Shown piece by piece: positions 4,618-5,035 of a DNA stretch of 5,035 bases (within the stretch, counting starts at the first letter, position 1; each line of letters starts with the position of its first letter). The DNA lies in assembly GCA_014383605.1 (NCBI GenBank), contig JACNHM010000354.1, positions 1 through 5,035 on the forward strand, given 5' to 3'. The notes under the pieces were generated by a model. That model had not been told where the DNA came from. It did not search any database and saw only the letters and a list, made by a program, of their open reading frames with translations. The position numbers and the translations under genes are program-made. The DNA comes from Chloroflexota bacterium. Lineage in GTDB: Bacteria > Chloroflexota > Anaerolineae > UBA3071.

Positions 4618-4660
4618 AACACGCAACATGGCTGCTTGTGTTCCGTGTTGCGTGTTCCGT
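4618..4660. repeat. Inverted and direct repeats between the DUF5615 gene and panE
   Basis: AACACGCAACA (4618-4628) and TGTTGCGTGTT (4646-4656) are a perfect 11-bp inverted repeat around a 17-nt loop. GTGTTCCGT is directly repeated at 4638-4646 and 4652-4660. There is no T-run on either strand. It fills most of the 64-bp gap between the toxin stop and the panE start, so it may be a stem at the end of the toxin transcript, an operator, or a dispersed repeat. Confidence 0.55.
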
Positions 4661-5004
4661 CAGCCTGTTCTGATCCTAACTCGACCGGGTTCCACAATGG
4701 CCAGTTTCCCAGGCATCTGGGCTACGAGGTCTTCCTGTTGTAGGAAACTCTCCAGTAGGGTGAGAATGAAAGAGGCGGTTGCCGTTCGGGGGAGCTTGAG
4801 GACTACCAATCCCGCGTGCTCTCCAGGAGGGTAGTTGCGAACATCCGAGAAATCGAAATCACCTGTTAAAAGACATAGACCTTCGCTCTGGGCATGAGCT
4901 GCAATCTGAGGATCTTTGGCCCCCCGAAGGCCAATGTCACGCACATCCACTGCGCTGTGTTTGTAGCGTCGTAATAAATCGATAGTGTCAAGTAGTCTTG
5001 ACAT
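4660..5004 (-). CDS. DUF5615-family PIN-like toxin with shortened N-terminus
   Basis: A 114-residue protein with clear DUF5615 blocks: HSAVDVRDIGLRGAKDPQIAAHA (D31), CLLTGDFDFSDVRNYPPGEH (D49, D51) and GLVVLKLPR. These acidic residues are those expected of a PIN-like nuclease toxin. Family members usually begin with a strand reading LLDxNLPRS before the first helix. Here MSRLLD runs straight into TIDLLRRYKHSAVD, so about seven residues including the N-P motif are missing. The ATG at 5002-5004 has no convincing Shine-Dalgarno. The gene could be a slightly shortened but stable protein, or a relic of a deletion across the antitoxin-toxin junction. It belongs to a different DUF5615 subgroup from the one at 1975-2337. 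Its antitoxin, if any, would lie mostly outside the window. Confidence 0.8.
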   Translation of the reverse strand: MSRLLDTIDLLRRYKHSAVDVRDIGLRGAKDPQIAAHAQSEGLCLLTGDFDFSDVRNYPPGEHAGLVVLKLPRTATASFILTLLESFLQQEDLVAQMPGKLAIVEPGRVRIRTG

Positions 5005-5035
5005 TTGGCGGGGGTTCCGTCTTCGTTCCCACCTG
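4988..5035 (-). CDS. Possible 3' tail of an antitoxin gene (partial)
   Basis: A frame open from the window edge encodes QVGTKTEPPPNVKTT and stops at 4988-4990, overlapping the DUF5615 start by 17 nt. The PPPNVK stretch resembles the NPPPVVRR tail of the DUF433 protein at 2334-2669. With only 15 codons this is a guess based on position and slight similarity. Confidence 0.25.
   Translation of the reverse strand, partial: QVGTKTEPPPNVKTT

Overview
The window is GC-rich bacterial DNA in which every gene I can support lies on the minus strand, so transcription runs from position 5035 toward 1. The gene content suggests a thermophilic or environmental bacterium of the Chloroflexota/Anaerolineae type: DUF433/DUF5615 and RelE-type toxin-antitoxin (TA) pairs, sigma70-type promoters with 17-bp spacers, and GC-rich dispersed hairpins. 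This is an impression from gene content, not a proven assignment.

Right part (5035-1798) is an accessory strip of TA genes interleaved with ketopantoate reductase (panE) sequence. In transcription order it holds: a possible antitoxin tail and a DUF5615 PIN-like toxin lacking its usual N-terminal block (4660-5004); an intact panE-like gene (3555-4595); a small antitoxin (3176-3400) and a RelE-family toxin broken by an in-frame TGA (2895-3179); a 30-codon fragment of the panE 3' end (2790-2890); a DUF433 antitoxin and DUF5615 toxin pair that looks intact (2334-2669, 1975-2337); and a second panE 3' fragment of about 50 codons (1798-1961). Each toxin gene is followed by panE sequence, and two complete TA loci are bracketed by copies of the panE 3' end. 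The copies are about 91% identical, and their differences are mostly synonymous. The panE 3' end therefore looks like a repeatedly used insertion or recombination point for TA cassettes. This is the most unusual thing in the window.

Middle (about 1640-1797) has no gene. It holds two inverted repeats, one of them terminator-like, that separate the TA strip from the next operon.

Left part (1659-1) is a tightly packed metal-related operon. A consensus promoter overlaps repeated GCAAATAT-type elements. It is followed by a Fur-family regulator (1157-1579), a conserved protein of unknown function (609-1160), a zinc-ribbon/His-rich protein (215-616) and the start of a class V cysteine desulfurase (1-187, cut by the window edge). 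The first three genes overlap (ATGA, then 8 nt), which implies translational coupling. A reasonable reading is a metal-sensing regulator controlling its own operon, which includes a metal-binding protein and a sulfur-mobilising enzyme. The metal involved cannot be read from the sequence.
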